A DNA stretch of 64,000 nt from Blasia pusilla (GCA_050084515.1 CM114271.1:11408001-11472000), one strand, 5' to 3'; counted from the first letter of the stretch, positions 1 to 12,572 are shown. Program-made: numbers and translations. The notes: generated by a model from the letters alone, not told the origin.

Positions 1-269
1 ACAATCATTTCCTTAGATCATGGGCCTATGCGCATAGAGAGGAAAAAATTATATTCTTTAAGCTTGTAAAAATAGGGCATTTGAGTCAGCTGACATTGAT
101 AGTACACATAAGTAAAATAGTTTATCATTTCATTCAACGACAATCCCATAAGCTCCTTGAATTTGAATTGAATCCTAGTCTCTCATTTTGGTCTATGTAC
201 TTTTCTTCCAGGGCTTATGAAGCTTAGTAGACATGGTTGATGAGTCAATGTTTTTGACTGCTTGAACAG

Positions 270-3200
270 TACTGTCGGGTTGGTTCTACTACATTTGTAC
301 ATGTATGGTTGGAATGTATATCTTTGGCGTCGGGCTCGGATCAACTATACCCTCATTTTTGAGTGGGCGCCAGGGATAGAGCTTCTATGTCAAGAAGTGC
401 TACTTTTGAGCACAGGTCTTACCACACTTTGGATGTTAGCCATGAGCGTTGTGAAGTTGTGCCCAGGAATGCCACATAGTGACCTTGTACCTCTCATTCT
501 TCTTATGGTGAGTGGCTATTTCCTCTTAATCCTTTATTTATGATTTTTTCATTTTTGGAAGCTTAGTTAAATATTGAAATTCATGGTTGTTTAGATCATT
601 AGGATATTTTGGGTATGATTTCTACCGGAAGACGTTTGCTTCTAGTATTTTTATTCAATTGTATTTTTTTTCAAATTTAAGTTTTTTGAAATAAGAATAA
701 CATCCCACTGTTCTAAATAACTTAACTCTTCAATAAAAATTAAAATAACACCCCATTCCTCTAAATTATTCTACCTTTCCAAAAAAATTTAAAGTATACC
801 TACTCCCCCTTCAAATGACACACATTAATTAATTTTAATTAATGAAATCATTTCTGTCTTATGTCTTTTCAAAATATCAAGTTTGAATTGAAAAAATGCA
901 AACTTGTTATTTGTCTTACGATCTCGCTATTTTATGTGCATATAGGATAACCAATTAAGATAGAGATATTAGAAAAATCACATTTCATTTTAACCATTTG
1001 TAATAGTTGCACACAACTTATTGAGTAAAAGGGGAGTGACTAGAACGTGAGTTTTCTTACAACTTATTTAGTAAAGGGGAGAGAGTTTTTTTAGAAAAGA
1101 AGAGCTTTTATAGTCCCAAAATTAGAAAAAAAAATTCCTAAAATTTAAACGAGAGCTAAGAACTCCCATTGGTATAATATGATAACCACCTTCTCACATA
1201 ATATACAAACTCAATTCTAGACACTTCGGGCCTAAGACTACCACAAGTGCTTTACATAATATTCGAACATTTTCCATGTCGTAAAGACCAGCTCGGAAAA
1301 TATATTCGTTCATTCTATTGAATTGAAAGCCAAGGGAAACTACAAGCACTCACATCATTGTTTTTGAAAGAATGGGAAAGACCATGGCAGATCTCGAGAA
1401 TGAAACTTGGAGTGAGTTTTGCAGGTATATTTGGTCATCCTTTTTTTTCCTATGAACTATTGCTACAGATCCACGCGCGTGGTACTGATTCGTTGTATTA
1501 TTCACATCGTCTGCTCGCCTCTGCATAAGGTACCCAACAGCCTCCGTCCACTCATACCCCAATGTCTGTCGCGCTCTTACCGAATTGCAACAAATATACA
1601 TCCATGTTGACACGCCAATGTCATTGCTTTCTCACAGATCTCTCGACAAATGCTTGTCAATGCTCACACATAATTGTGATTGCCTTCTCAAACATCTCTC
1701 GTGATTGAAGCCCAGACATAGCACATGCAACCGGAATTCAAACTAGACCAGCGTAGTGAGGAGCCGTGCAAAGTAGATGAACAAACTAACTGGAAATGAG
1801 TACATCGAAGGTACATGTCAGAAGGCGATCATGCAGACAAATGATTTGCCTTTTATCGATGTGCGTTTGGCGTGTTTTTCACCAGGAAGGGAATGTTAGA
1901 GTAGCAAACGAGAGCTTGGGGATGGATAGCCGTACCGACACTAGTCGTTGAAAAGAAAATAGATTCAGCATCGGCCGTGCATGCTGAGGCTGATAATAAG
2001 TTAGGTTGGTGAGAGATGGATGGATTACTGGACCGCGGAAACGTGCGTACAATGGCAGGAAAGGCAGTTCTCCTCATGTGAGCATCTGTTTCATGTGTTG
2101 TAGGTGGCGCTGGCCGACTCTTTTCTCGCAGACCAGATTACGAGCCAGGTACGTGGCCAGTTGGTTAAAACCTCACTCTGCAGAAAATCAGAGATCGATG
2201 CGTCCAACTTATGCTTATTTACTTCAAGAATTAGGATAGGTGGAAGCGGTTCAAGTTATTCGTGAACAACCAGGAAATTTTTATCCATCTTCAATATCTA
2301 GTTTCCTGGTCCATGCGTGTTTAACTCCCTCACACTGATCTCCATCTTTCACTTGTGGCAAGAGTGGATTCCACTCAAGGCTCATGGGATCTCTTCTAAT
2401 TGCAGCCAGCTTACCCTACCAAACTTGCCGAAACTGACAGCAAATCGCCCACGCAGTCAGATCCCCTCACCAGAACCTCGCCTCATGTATTTGGAATTCG
2501 TTCAGATCTATTTGTAGAGTGCAGCAGGTTTCACTTCATGACATGAAACCCTCAAAATCTCACTTGATAAGACTTTGCATCCCGTGATGAAGAGGAAGCA
2601 CAGGTGAAGGATCGGCCATTTCATATACTCAATGTGGACGGAAGTGCTGGCTTGGATCCCTTAGTCTGTCCATCTGCCTGTTATTACTGAGCTGCCTACC
2701 AACGTGACGCAGGTTGCAGCCATGAAGAATATTCAATACCTGGCGTGCTACTACTTTGGGGGATACTTTCACGATTGGCCTCAAGATGTGGGAGTGGGAG
2801 TCTGCACAGATGGCCATATCTATTTCTCCTTCCGGTACTTCGTGTCCGTATTGCCTTCGTGGTGGAGACTCATGCAGGTACAAAGCCCGTCCTCTGATGC
2901 AATCAGTGATCACAGAAAAGAGTTCCAACAATTTCCGTTCAAAAATTCACACGTAAACTTCCTCCAGTTTCATCAAATCAGAACTAGACAGTGCTCATCT
3001 TGTCGTTGCCAACACGGCCATAGCACCTCCAGGGCGGAATCAGTGTCGATGGCTCCGCTCGTGAGGTATTGTTTCGTTCAGTCCGGTGTGGAAAGGAGTG
3101 TCACTGGATGAAACAAGCAATATCGATTCCTGAGAAAGAAGGAAAGAAATTCATTTCATGGATCCATGTTTGGTCACGCTTTTGCAATTCATGACCGAAA

Positions 3201-4372
3201 ATCGGGCCGGAACTATAATGCAGTATTATGCAATTTGCAATTAGAGCGAGGGAGGAGGGCAGTGCACGAGAGTCCATGGCAGTGTTTCTTGCTGTTTGTT
3301 CACAGTTTAGGAGAATGCTCTAACAGGGCCGCATCTGCTTCATTCATCAGTGTGCAAGAAGGGTGGTCGATGAGCGCAACTTCATGCAAGTTCTTAATGC
3401 GGGCAAGTACATATCATCTCTTGTTGCTGCCACGATAAAAGTAGCCTATGCGCAACACGGAGGACAAAAGCTGTTTTATCTCTTTCTAGCGTCGACGACG
3501 ATATCCACCTTGTACAACCTCTACTGGGATACGGTCGTGGACTGGGGGTTGCTTCAATCCAACTCGGTGAATCCATGGTTGCGGGACCAGCTACTCTTGA
3601 AGAATAAAATGGTATATTATATCGCCATGGTACGTTCCAAGTAATTTTTCTCGAGTATAGCGTGGGAGAATTTTTATAATGAGAGCATGCAACTTTCCGC
3701 ACCTTTGAAGGATGTTACGTTATGTTATGTTCTCTCTCTTCACGAAAAAAGTGCTACCATGTGCAAGTGTTTTGACACGATGATGTGTTGTCCAGGCAAT
3801 CAACTTCTTGTTGAGAACGGCATGGATTGTTGCAGTAGTTCTCGAGAAAGTGTTGGGAGTGGATCATGATGTGGCAGATTTAGTACTCGCCGTTTTGGAA
3901 GTGTTCCGCCGAGGACAATGGAATTTCTACAGGTTTCTTCCTAGGTCCCTTCTGCAACTACAAACAATGGTTTTCCCCGTGTTAGAAGCGTTCCATATTG
4001 TGGGTTGGGAGGGGAAACCCGAATGACAATACGTGTTGTAGAAGAGGCAAGGGACTGTGAATACGAGCTAGTAGAGTGTCTTGGGTCTATGTTTACATCC
4101 TCCTTGTTTGATGCATCCCCAGTCTATAATGCAGCAGGCAAAAGATAGGAGGAATGATCTAGTGGAGTGTCTTGGGTTTATGCTAACCCACTCACATTTC
4201 AATGCATCCCGCACACAAGTGTATCTAGACCCTAACACCGGAGATGGACCACTTAACCAATTGCCATCTATGGTTGTGATGCAGACTAGAAAATGAACAT
4301 CTACACAATTTTGGCAAGTTTAAGGCTTTGAGACAAGCACCGTTACCCTTTCAAGATGTGGAGGGAGCTTAG
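270..4372 (+). CDS. PHO1-like: PHO1-type phosphate exporter (SPX-EXS family), 3' half
   Basis: PHO1/XPR1 proteins export inorganic phosphate across Golgi and plasma membranes; their C-terminal EXS domain lies in the membrane. Seven exons join in frame: 270-507, 1425-1529, 2104-2148, 2713-2877, 3351-3629, 3796-3932 and 4285-4372, ending in TAG. All introns are GT-AG (donors GTGAGT, GTACCC, GTACGT, GTACAA, GTACGT, GTTTCT). About 350 residues are visible. EXS landmarks are [15 protein letters not shown] in the first exon, the YRSTR segment in the second, ADQITSQ in the third, [10 protein letters not shown] in the fifth, RRGQWNFYR in the sixth and [11 protein letters not shown] in the last, in family order. 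The SPX domain and first membrane segments must lie upstream of base 1. No stop or frameshift was found, so the gene is probably functional. The PDRG1-like gene converges on it. The family is certain; the paralogue is not. Confidence 0.93.
4069..4211 (+). repeat. Imperfect tandem duplication inside the last PHO1-like intron
   Basis: Two neighbouring blocks, about 4069-4124 and 4157-4211, share the pattern GAGTGTCTTGGGT, TATG, and then TGATGCATCCC or AATGCATCCC. They lie wholly in the intron 3933-4284. The second block explains spurious reading frames there. Confidence 0.6.
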
Positions 4373-5904
4373 TGTACATCAATTTCCACTGACAATTATA
4401 TTCGATTCAATAGGGGTGCACATTGTGAAGTGACAGGCATACATACCATACCATTTCAAGGCACAGGAATCACCGAAATAGAAGAGTTTTAGATATTTTA
4501 TGTGAGTAATTCATGCTTACATTGTAACGCTTTACGAGAGTAGAAGTGATGTCCTGGTCCATGTGAGCTGCAGGACCACTCCATTTAGTGGACTGCACCT
4601 ACATTCTACTTAATGTCCTTTGCTGGACATCATATAAGATCTTTATCAATTATGTTAAAACACCCCATTCTCTATTGTAGCCATATAGCCAATCTCTCGG
4701 AATGCAGATTCAAAGACCTAAATAATTATGGTAAACGTTCACAGAATAGCAGAGCAGTTCAAGACCATAGACGGAAATCAGGTGAGATCCAAGCCACGAA
4801 GCAAAATTGATGGCTGATTGTTTTTCAGAAAGCCACTGTTGCGAAAATTCTATCCAAGAAATTCTCAACTTGGCGACATCGGCATTATCGCATGTAATCC
4901 GGATTATTCTCCAATCTTTCTTATGATGAGAGAGCAGCAGACTGGAGAGCAGGGATCAAGGAGGAAAATTTTTTCCACAGATTTGACACTGTTCCCAAGT
5001 GAATTGATCTGCCATCATGGGTGTAGAGGGCAGGAGATTTGTTGCAAAAGAGTACATCCCTGAGAAAGTAGACTTTGAGAATCGAAGTTGTATAGTCCCA
5101 TATTCAAAATTCTGTCCCATAACATTGAGGACCATTACTCCTCACTTCTTTGCAGTTCGCATTCAAATTCTATCTATTACTGTGAATGTGGCACCGCTGC
5201 AGCAAGTTATGTGACAAAAGCCAGATTCAACTCCAAAAGTTGTCAATTTCTTCTGTACTACTTATGAAGGCTCCAGTGTCTCCCACATGCTGTCTTCTAT
5301 TCGTGTCACTGTTTATAGAAATTCCAGTAAAAGGACTACGAGGCCATAGATTGCCATCCTATCTTGTAGTTCATATCTGCATCTTGTGCAGCAGCTCAAC
5401 TTCACATGTAGGAAGCAAAGGACGCTCTGAGGGAGTGAAAGAAAATGAGTCATTGCCTCATTTGAGGAAAATGGAGGACACTACCAAATCTGATACCAGC
5501 ATTGCTGTATCTTGGCCTGGCCTGTCCAATAGAAGTACAATCTTGTTGTTTCCAGATCTGGTCTGATGAGAATTGTTAAATCTTCACCAGGAGACTCCAA
5601 TACAGGTACAACATCATTGTTTAGACTGTTACTTCACAGTTCGACCACTAAATCCTTCAATGGGATCGACTTGTGAGTCGTGACAGGCCAGACAAACTCT
5701 ATTTTGCATTCTCACAAGTGGATCCATCAAGCTTGAATCCGGTTGACAATATTCACTGGTGCCACCCAGTCAACAATTCAAGTTGGCACCAAGTTACACT
5801 GATGATCAGACACCACGCCTTGCATCTGGCTGAGGGAGGCATCACACAGGTGAAAAGTCTATCCCTCTTCTAGGTGTACATATCATACACAAACTGATCC
5901 ACCT
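4373..5904. other. Convergent intergenic region, no gene seen
   Basis: This stretch lies between the stop codons of two converging genes. It should hold both 3' UTRs and polyadenylation signals. Reading frames are short and I recognise no protein family, RNA gene or repeat in it. Confidence 0.5.
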
Positions 5905-7094
5905 TTACCTCTTCTCATCCTTCAATGTTACAAAAGACCTAAGTAAACTCGGTGATATTATATCTGAAAGGCCACCTTTATCAGAAAGAGCCAGCATCTT
6001 TTCCTTTACCGTACTTTGCAGCCCTTTCACTGCGTGCTCCAACTGCTCTTGTTCTAAACAATCCATACAAGTAGCCAATTCTCAGATGAATTAAATGCAA
6101 GCAATCTCTTTGATCATTAACTTTTGCGTCCTCTTCCATTCCTTCGACAGACATCCTCTGATCCTCAATGACATTTGGATCATTACTCAAGATAATTAAT
6201 CCACAGTTCTGAAACACCAGCAGGATTAGCGACATTGTAGGATACAAAGGATACTGATGATTGATCAGTACCTTTCTCCAAGTGACAGTGGGTGTGATGA
6301 AATGGGAGGCGCACGAAAACGTCTGAGTTATGGCACATCACGTAAAGTGGAGCTGATCCATCGTGGTCGCCACACGTAAGACATTTGCCCACTTCTGGTT
6401 TGGTCTCTCCAAACACAGTTATTCGAGCAGATGGTGACAGCTCCGGCACACTACTCCGAGATGTCCGAGCTTGCTTCCTTAGGGCAGTCAGAGCTTCTCT
6501 TAGGCCATTCCGTGATTTGTCGCACTCAACTATCTGTTGAAGGCCTTAATCACTGCTCTGTTGAGAAATTTCTATCCTTAAAAATGAGACAAGTTCAGAA
6601 AGCGCATCTACACAACAGATAGTAAAGGCCACCGTAATAAAATTATCAACCTCAACTAAAGCCCTGGGGGCCATGAGAGACATACACAAGTGCAAAAGAC
6701 GGCAGAGACATAATTAGTTTCGTCCACTGATTGCAACAAAGGAATCCCATAACTTCCCCGTAACCACGGCCATGTTGAGAAAGCACATCTACAGAAAAGG
6801 TAGTAAAATCTTCTAGAAACAAACAATTGCCATCAACCAAAACCCTCGGGGCCATGAGAGACAAGTGCACAAGATGGAGAGAAGTGATTCGTTTTTTTGT
6901 CCACTGACTCACTGCGACTAACGAATCATATGATCTCTCCACAGGATGTTTCCAAAGTGAGATTAGGTAGCACAATTGAGTGCACTCCTCACAGAGTGTC
7001 GAATAAGAACCTGTTGACGAGTGAGTAAGAGCTGTTCAGCAACATGCTCGATATCAGTGAGACCTTTCTGAAGTTTCTGCACGCCCTTGTCCAT
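5905..7094 (-). CDS. PDRG1-like: PDRG1-like / prefoldin-like beta-subunit-fold protein
   Basis: Plant homologues are annotated as p53 and DNA damage-regulated protein 1, a small prefoldin-fold protein linked in other eukaryotes to R2TP/prefoldin-like chaperone complexes. Three minus-strand exons join in frame: 7094-7011 (ATG to CAG, 28 codons), 6533-6272 and 6053-5905 (TAA). The introns use donors GTTCTT and GTACTG and acceptors ACAG and TTAG. The product is 164 residues, normal for the family. The first exon is an amphipathic helix ending in LLLTRQQ. The middle of the protein carries the plant signature CLTCGDHDG followed by DVFVRLPFHHTH. The C-terminus is a second helix with VKEKMLALSDKGGLSD and ends in KDEKR. 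This makes a coiled-coil / hairpin / coiled-coil prefoldin layout. I saw no disruption. It converges on the PHO1-like gene. Confidence 0.9.
6597..6917. repeat. About 180-bp tandem duplication in intron 1 of the PDRG1-like gene
   Basis: The blocks starting near 6599 and 6780 both run AAAGC(G/A)CATCTACA, TAGTAAA, CCCTNGGGGCCATGAGAGACA, and GTCCACTGA. The two units are strongly diverged, so the duplication is old. It lies entirely in the intron 6534-7010. Confidence 0.65.
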
Positions 7095-7529
7095 CGCTGC
7101 GGGTCTACACCGGTTAACAACTTCGAAGTAGGGAACTCAACTCTTCTGGTATCAAAGCAGCGTGGCCAATCTGTTGGAAATTACGCGCCTGCCGATGTAA
7201 CTGTACTCCGGTCTCCTCACTCCAACTCCCTCAACCACAAATCTGATTCCTTCGCACTCCAAAATTCTCATTCCTGCGCTCCTCCCATCCCTAGCCCTTA
7301 GCAGCTCCGCCACACTATTCGCTAAAAAATCCAGATTTCACTACACCGCAATAGAAGAACTCTGCAGCGCGACGTGAAGAAACGGATACGGTGATGACAC
7401 GGGATGAGCCTTGGAAACCCGACGCCAGTCTACATGTCAGGCACATTACGCTCACCGACACTGGGCACGAGAACTGAAATGATGAAATGAAATGATGTAA
7501 AAGTCCGGTATAACGATGGGTGCTTGTGA
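7095..7529. promoter_or_regulatory. Probable 5' UTR and promoter of the PDRG1-like gene
   Basis: This is the sequence upstream of the minus-strand ATG at 7094, up to where Helitron coding sequence begins. I see no clear TATA box. The region is less AT-rich than the Helitron beside it. The assignment is by position only. Confidence 0.35.
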
Positions 7530-7649
7530 CTCGCTTGAGGATTTTGCTTATAAGTTAGTTAAATTTTATAATGATAAAATCCTAGCATTTCAACAACAAT
7601 TTAGTATAAACATCATTTTTGTTTGGTGGATTTTGATTATCAAATGGAT

Positions 7650-8486
7650 TCATTTGCTAGAACCTACTCTAGATAAGGCAACATATAATTGTCCGTGAGA
7701 AAGTACACGAATTGGCAAGTAAATACCAACTAAATGTAACGATTGACCTTGAGACTTATTAATAGCAAAGGTTGTCCGAATAGGAAATTGAAATCTTCAT
7801 AAATTAAAAGGTAGACCTGAATCAAATGCAATCAACGGAATGCATGGAATCAATACTCGAGCTCCAATATTTTTTCCCGTCATAATTACAGCATCTATAA
7901 CATGTTGACCAAATCCAACAATCACCAAACGAGTCCGGTTTGCTTGTCCCGTTTGCTCCATTTCATATTCTATAATAGCATAATTGGAGTTCCAATCTTC
8001 AATGTTAAGCAATGTGGTGGCAATCCTGATGGCAAACAGGTATTCAAGAATTCTCTTGGGTATACGGACCTCATCCCATCATCAATTACCGAATCAACAC
8101 TGAAAAAAGTGTGCATTTGAAAAGAGAAACAATCTTTAGCATCAAAAGGATAATTTCTTATAGTACAAATTAATTGTATCTTCATTTCATATAAATTGAA
8201 GACATTCATGAAATATTCAAATTACCTCTCCTGGAAATTGCGACATAGTTTCGGCATTGATCAAATCCACAATAGTATTCTTTGTTGTAAGAATAGATGC
8301 ACCCCTCAAGAAGTCAATATCACTCCACTTATCAATATCACGTCCGAGATCACGTCCATAGACAATTTCAATCAAATCATTAAGTTTGTGGCTCTTAATA
8401 ATCATCGCATCAAGAATTCTTATAAAATCATCTCCAAGCTCACAATGCAATGGTATCCTTAAAAGTAGAATAAACAACACCATCAA
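7650..8486 (-). pseudogene. Helitron PIF1-type helicase, C-terminal remnant
   Basis: The minus strand at 7970-8486 encodes Helitron helicase segments: a TTKN motif (ILTTKNTIVDLIN) near 8290-8250, then YPREFLN and LTLKIGTPIMLL. A further frame at 7655-7790 carries INKSQGQSL followed by [10 protein letters not shown], the hallmark C-terminal helicase motifs. Frameshifts separate these parts. In intact elements this domain unwinds DNA during transposition. Walker A and B were not seen. Confidence 0.75.
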
Positions 8487-9458
8487 TCGTCCTTAAATCT
8501 TGATAAGATTTAGCTCCTCTCATATGATGAAGAAGTAATCGTAGCCAATGACGCTCTCCTTCACCTATATAAATTAACATACAATTAAAATATTAAATAA
8601 CCCAAAAAAGAAGGGAATAATATTAATTTCAGTTAACCTTTAAGTTTTTGAATAAAAAAAAAACCATTCGGAGAAAGTTTACCTGGGTTAGTCATATACA
8701 AATGTTCGATAGGATGTCCACATCCTTTTCTTCCACATTTACATCCAACCTATGTCTTCTTATTCCAAGAGTAATGAGAAGGAAATTCCAAATAAAGGAG
8801 TTGTCGAGCCGTAGGATCAGATATATTGGTAGCAAACCATTGAATGAGAGTGATCTCCTTACTCCGTTCTAGAATATTACCCAAGGAGTCTCGATCATGA
8901 AAATATACCATCTGGCTATCAAGGAGATGAACAATCAATCATGCAATACTTGGTTGCTCAGCATATAAAATAAACTTGAAGATTCTCCAACAAGTTTCTG
9001 AAGAAGAAACATACCTTAAAAGACAAAAAAGTAAATATTGTTAGAGTCCAACCTTTCAATATTCTAATATAATTTCAAAATAACATTAAAAAAATAGAAA
9101 GTCATGTACCTCGCATCAAGATATAAGAATGTCTCATCAATAATATCTTCTGTAATAATACTTCTTGCCAATGTGTAGGATATGGCATCTGATCCCTTAT
9201 ATACATACTTATAGGAGTACTTCACTGCCAATATGCTATTCGTAATCTCCAAATTGATATGGCAATCAAAGAAGGTACATAACATTGGATAATATGAAAC
9301 CACCCGACGATTGTCAAAGTCATGATTCGACTCATGAATATACCTACCATTATCACGTCTACATAAACAAAAATATAGAAAATATATGAGTACTTAAAAC
9401 AAACTTCGAAAGATATGTTAATATGAGATTTAAAAAAATAAAACAAAGGTCAAGATGA

Positions 9459-10097
9459 TTACCGCTTATAAATAGGATATCCATCCTCGTTCTCCATTAT
9501 CATTGACGTAAATCGTATTGGGTAGCCCTTAGAGCATATTTTAGTTATTTTATCAATACATGGCGGATTGGGATGAAGTAATCCACATGGTCCATGTATC
9601 ATACAATTTCTCAGAGCCGTATGAAGTTTCAGATGAGTAGTCGAATCACGAACCTCAACAGATATAATATCATCAAAATCAGAGGTTGTCTTTGGCTTAT
9701 CCTCCCATCCAAGAATAGTCAAAATATGCACATATGATCGACCCCTCTTTTGAAACTTCACGACATGAATACAATCCACCACTTGTCCCAAAATATGCTT
9801 ATCCACTATAAGCCTCAATAACTCTTTCTTTTTTTGTTGGAAAACGCAAACAACTACGTGAAGACAATGTGAGGTTGTTTGACTAGGAAGTAGAGTAGAA
9901 GCGATCTCAGGCCACTTAGGGTTACAAGTCATAATAAAAAAAAAGTCACGCTTCCCAAAATGTCTTATATTTGTCATAGCATCATGATACAATTGATGCA
10001 TGCGTTGAGGTCTTCTAATAAAGGAGGAAGGTAAAATAACACGTTTCCCTATAGCATGACCATTGTCGTGCGAATACACATCGCTGCCAACATACAT
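9459..10097 (-). pseudogene. Helitron Rep (HUH endonuclease) domain
   Basis: The 212-codon open frame carries Helitron-like N-terminal landmarks in order: GKRVILPSSF, a QLYHDAM segment, TCNPKWPEI, the nuclease strand KFQKRGRSYVHIL, and near the end KGYPIRFTSM followed by GYPIYKR. In active Helitrons the strand after KRG ends in the HxH metal-binding pair. Here the first position is tyrosine (YVH), so the nuclease is probably dead. The protein would nick and transfer DNA during rolling-circle transposition. The frame is the largest intact piece of the element. Confidence 0.8.
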
Positions 10098-10927
10098 CGG
10101 CTGTCATGCACACACATGTCTAAGATCCATCTAGCTATGAATCCTAACATCTCTATACATGAACGATTGGACAACCCCAATATAAAGTTGAATATGCATT
10201 GTAAGCTCTGATGAAATTTGCAATCAACCGTGCTTCATCCAAACAACCATACTCATGATTTAGATACGCACTGGTGTAACAGCAAGAGAAAGTATACACA
10301 AGGATTCCCAAATGTGTGATCTCCTTATTGATCACTCCTAGCCCACCCTTCAAGAGAGAATTCAGGCTCAATACATGCACGTTGCAGTGTATCACGAATC
10401 CCAACAAGGGTCTGCAATCCTAAGGAGATGAGCTCCAAATGAGACTCATCCGAGGTATACCCCCCTGGGCAACCCGATGGGTAACCTATACACACAAGTC
10501 ACCTCCCTCCTAGTAGATCACTACCAACCTGTAGAACACCCATACTAGCTCCCTAACAACTACACATGTGGTCCCCTCATGAGATCAACTACCATCTAAC
10601 CCACGACCCTATATGTCCAAGTGGAGCCATACATGGCTAGGAAGTTCAACCTCTCCAAGGTTGCCACTCCTCATAAAGGGAAGGGTGACCTACACTCGTA
10701 GGTCACCTCCTAAGAGCAGGTCATATATGACCTCTCAAAATAGGGAAGTACAAGACCCCTCTAAGGCCTCAATACTATCTCACCCTACATCTCATCTACC
10801 ATGATAGCTGTCGTGCAAATACACATCGCTGCCAACATACATCGGCTGTCATGCACACATATGTCTAAGATCCATCTAGCTATGAATCCTAACATCTTTA
10901 CACATGAACGACTGGACAACCCCAATC
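10064..10927. repeat. Pair of about 118-bp direct repeats flanking 627 bp
   Basis: The blocks 10064-10183 and 10810-10927 are nearly identical. Both start TGTCGTGC, pass through CGCTGCCAACATACATCGGC, and end GACAACCCCAAT. The first overlaps the upstream edge of the Helitron Rep frame. The second lies next to a CCCCCC run at 10929-10935 that reads as a polypurine tract on the minus strand, downstream of the gypsy PHD exon. They could be termini of a small insertion or a tandem duplication that captured the edge of the Helitron. I cannot decide which. Confidence 0.6.
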
Positions 10928-11102
10928 GCCCCCCTAGCTGGTGATTAGGTCCCTCTAACTCCACATAGCCTACAAAACAAGTCTAAATGTTATGCAACTT
11001 TTTGGTGCTAAGATCAAAAGGTCGGGTGCTATGTCACCCAATCGTTAGTCACCTTCTTGCAATCCATAACATCAAGAGTCATCTTGTATCTACCTATCAC
11101 AC
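10184..11102. other. Non-coding stretch between Helitron and gypsy element
   Basis: No recognisable protein is seen, apart from a weak Helitron N-terminal trace (10403-10190, minus) with IRAYNAYS. This is where a 3' LTR of the minus-strand gypsy element would be expected. I could not match it to a sequence beyond the element's 5' end. Confidence 0.4.
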
Positions 11103-11351
11103 CTATGTACATCTAGGACAAAGCCAACGTCCTTGAGGAACCAAGTCAAGAGGCGGCGTCAAACACGACATATGCCATCCTCGAGAACACCCATCACAAA
11201 CTAGCATCATGGCTGCGCCTCTGGCAGACCCACACAACATGCATCTCAAGCTTGCAGGAACAATTGCCAAGCTTGGATCAATCCCCATCCATATTCGAAA
11301 GATGACAAGGCGCACAGTTACGCACATGATCTTTCCAAATGGTACCATCAC
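11103..11351 (-). pseudogene. PHD finger at the 3' end of the gypsy element
   Basis: The frame ends in a complete PHD zinc finger. All eight ligands are present in C4-H-C3 order: CMLC, CDGC, HMSC and CPRC, with the conserved tryptophans of GWHMSC and GRWLC. PHD fingers bind histone H3 tails, often at methylated or unmodified lysine 4. The position after integrase is where chromoviruses carry a chromodomain, so the finger may have guided integration to chosen chromatin (inference). The stop follows directly after the last cysteine pair. Upstream it is out of frame with integrase in this copy. Confidence 0.85.
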
Positions 11352-11658
11352 GACCCTCTAAAATAAGGACTCCTGAAGGTAAAATCTCTCGCACTCGCAG
11401 AATAGTGCATCTTGCCATCACATCCAATATTCTCGGCGCTGACTGCTATACGTAGACATAATTACTAGGATGGAATCATCGAATCCTTGATCGATAGCCT
11501 CCTCCACGCATAGTCACGTACATAAGAGTATCGCGATGCTTAGCGATAGCCAGGTTCTCAAACGCCATAAGCATGACTCTCTGAAAGAGCTAAGACCGCT
11601 AAGAACATGCTCATACCCATACGTCTGGATCGATGAGGTCAAGTACCTCAACCACATC

Positions 11659-12572
11659 TCATCGAATCAACGCCAGTAACTCTGGCTCTCTCCCATAGAG
11701 CAAGAAATACGGTGAAAATGATGCCAAGGATGCCTTCTGACTAAAGCGGTAACTCATCGCTAACCACCACAATTGTACTGTAGTCCATACTTGCGCAATC
11801 CTCTCTTCACCGTCTGCACAACTCTCTCTGCCAAACCATCTGCCTTCAGATGATCTCGAGAAGTCATACAATTATCTATCAGTGCCTAATCACACAAGGC
11901 CTGAAAGTCACATCTAAACTCAGTACCCTGGTCTGTCAACACCACTGCTGGTGTGCCAAAATGACTAAGCACTCTATCAAGAAATGCATAAGCCGCTCCC
12001 TCACTCGACCTATCTGGCAACGCTACCAACCCAATCCACTTGGAGAAGTGCTCCACCATGATCAACACGTACTGACTATGGCGTCCCGTCAATGGTAAAG
12101 GCCGTGCAAAGTATAAACTCCAGAGATACCCTAATCCCATGATCGGTAAAGGATACAAGTGTGGTGCTAGAGCATTGAATGATACCCGCACCCTATCACA
12201 TACACTGCATCTAGGTACAAATTGCTGAACATCAGTTTGCATACCACGCCACCAATACTGAATCTCAATCAAGCTATAAGTACGCTGGACTCCAAAATGC
12301 CCTAACTCCCTGTGAGCTTGTCTCACAACTTGTGCTCGCTGCGAAAGATGCGGCACCCTCCGCACTTGTCCATCCTCCCAAACTCGAAGCACATGCGTCC
12401 CCTCCCACCTGAACCTCCTGGCTTGCTGTAGGACTCGATCCCGCTCTCTAGCACCCACCATGCTCGCTAAGACACCAGTGCGTAGGTACTCCAAGACCAT
12501 CTCATCATCGTGGATATCTCCAATCCCTGTTAACTCCTCACTAGCATCTAGATATGAGGACTCACCATCCAA
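11659..12572 (-). pseudogene. Gypsy integrase
   Basis: The frame 12572-11886 has the HHCC zinc-binding N-terminus (AHRELGHFGVQ, then CSVC) and the catalytic core up to LTDQGTEF. A second frame, 11871-11659, continues with a degraded ADGLAER-like segment and FSPYFLLYGREPEL. The first catalytic aspartate, normally in a W-x-D-F context, is a tyrosine here (SLYFARPL). One frameshift splits the core before the catalytic glutamate. The enzyme would have inserted element cDNA into chromatin. Confidence 0.85.

Larger units (their letters stand above)
7530..10403 (-). mobile_element. Decayed Helitron (RepHel remnant)
   Basis: Minus-strand fragments occur in the order expected of a plant Helitron Rep/helicase: an N-terminal segment near 10403-10190, the Rep domain at 10097-9459, middle pieces at 9446-8750, and helicase C-terminal pieces at 8486-7650. 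The central part, with the Walker A region of the helicase, is missing or unrecognisable. Many frameshifts and stops separate the pieces. I could not place the terminal TC or the CTRR hairpin end, so both boundaries are approximate. The element lies just upstream of the PDRG1-like gene. Confidence 0.75.
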
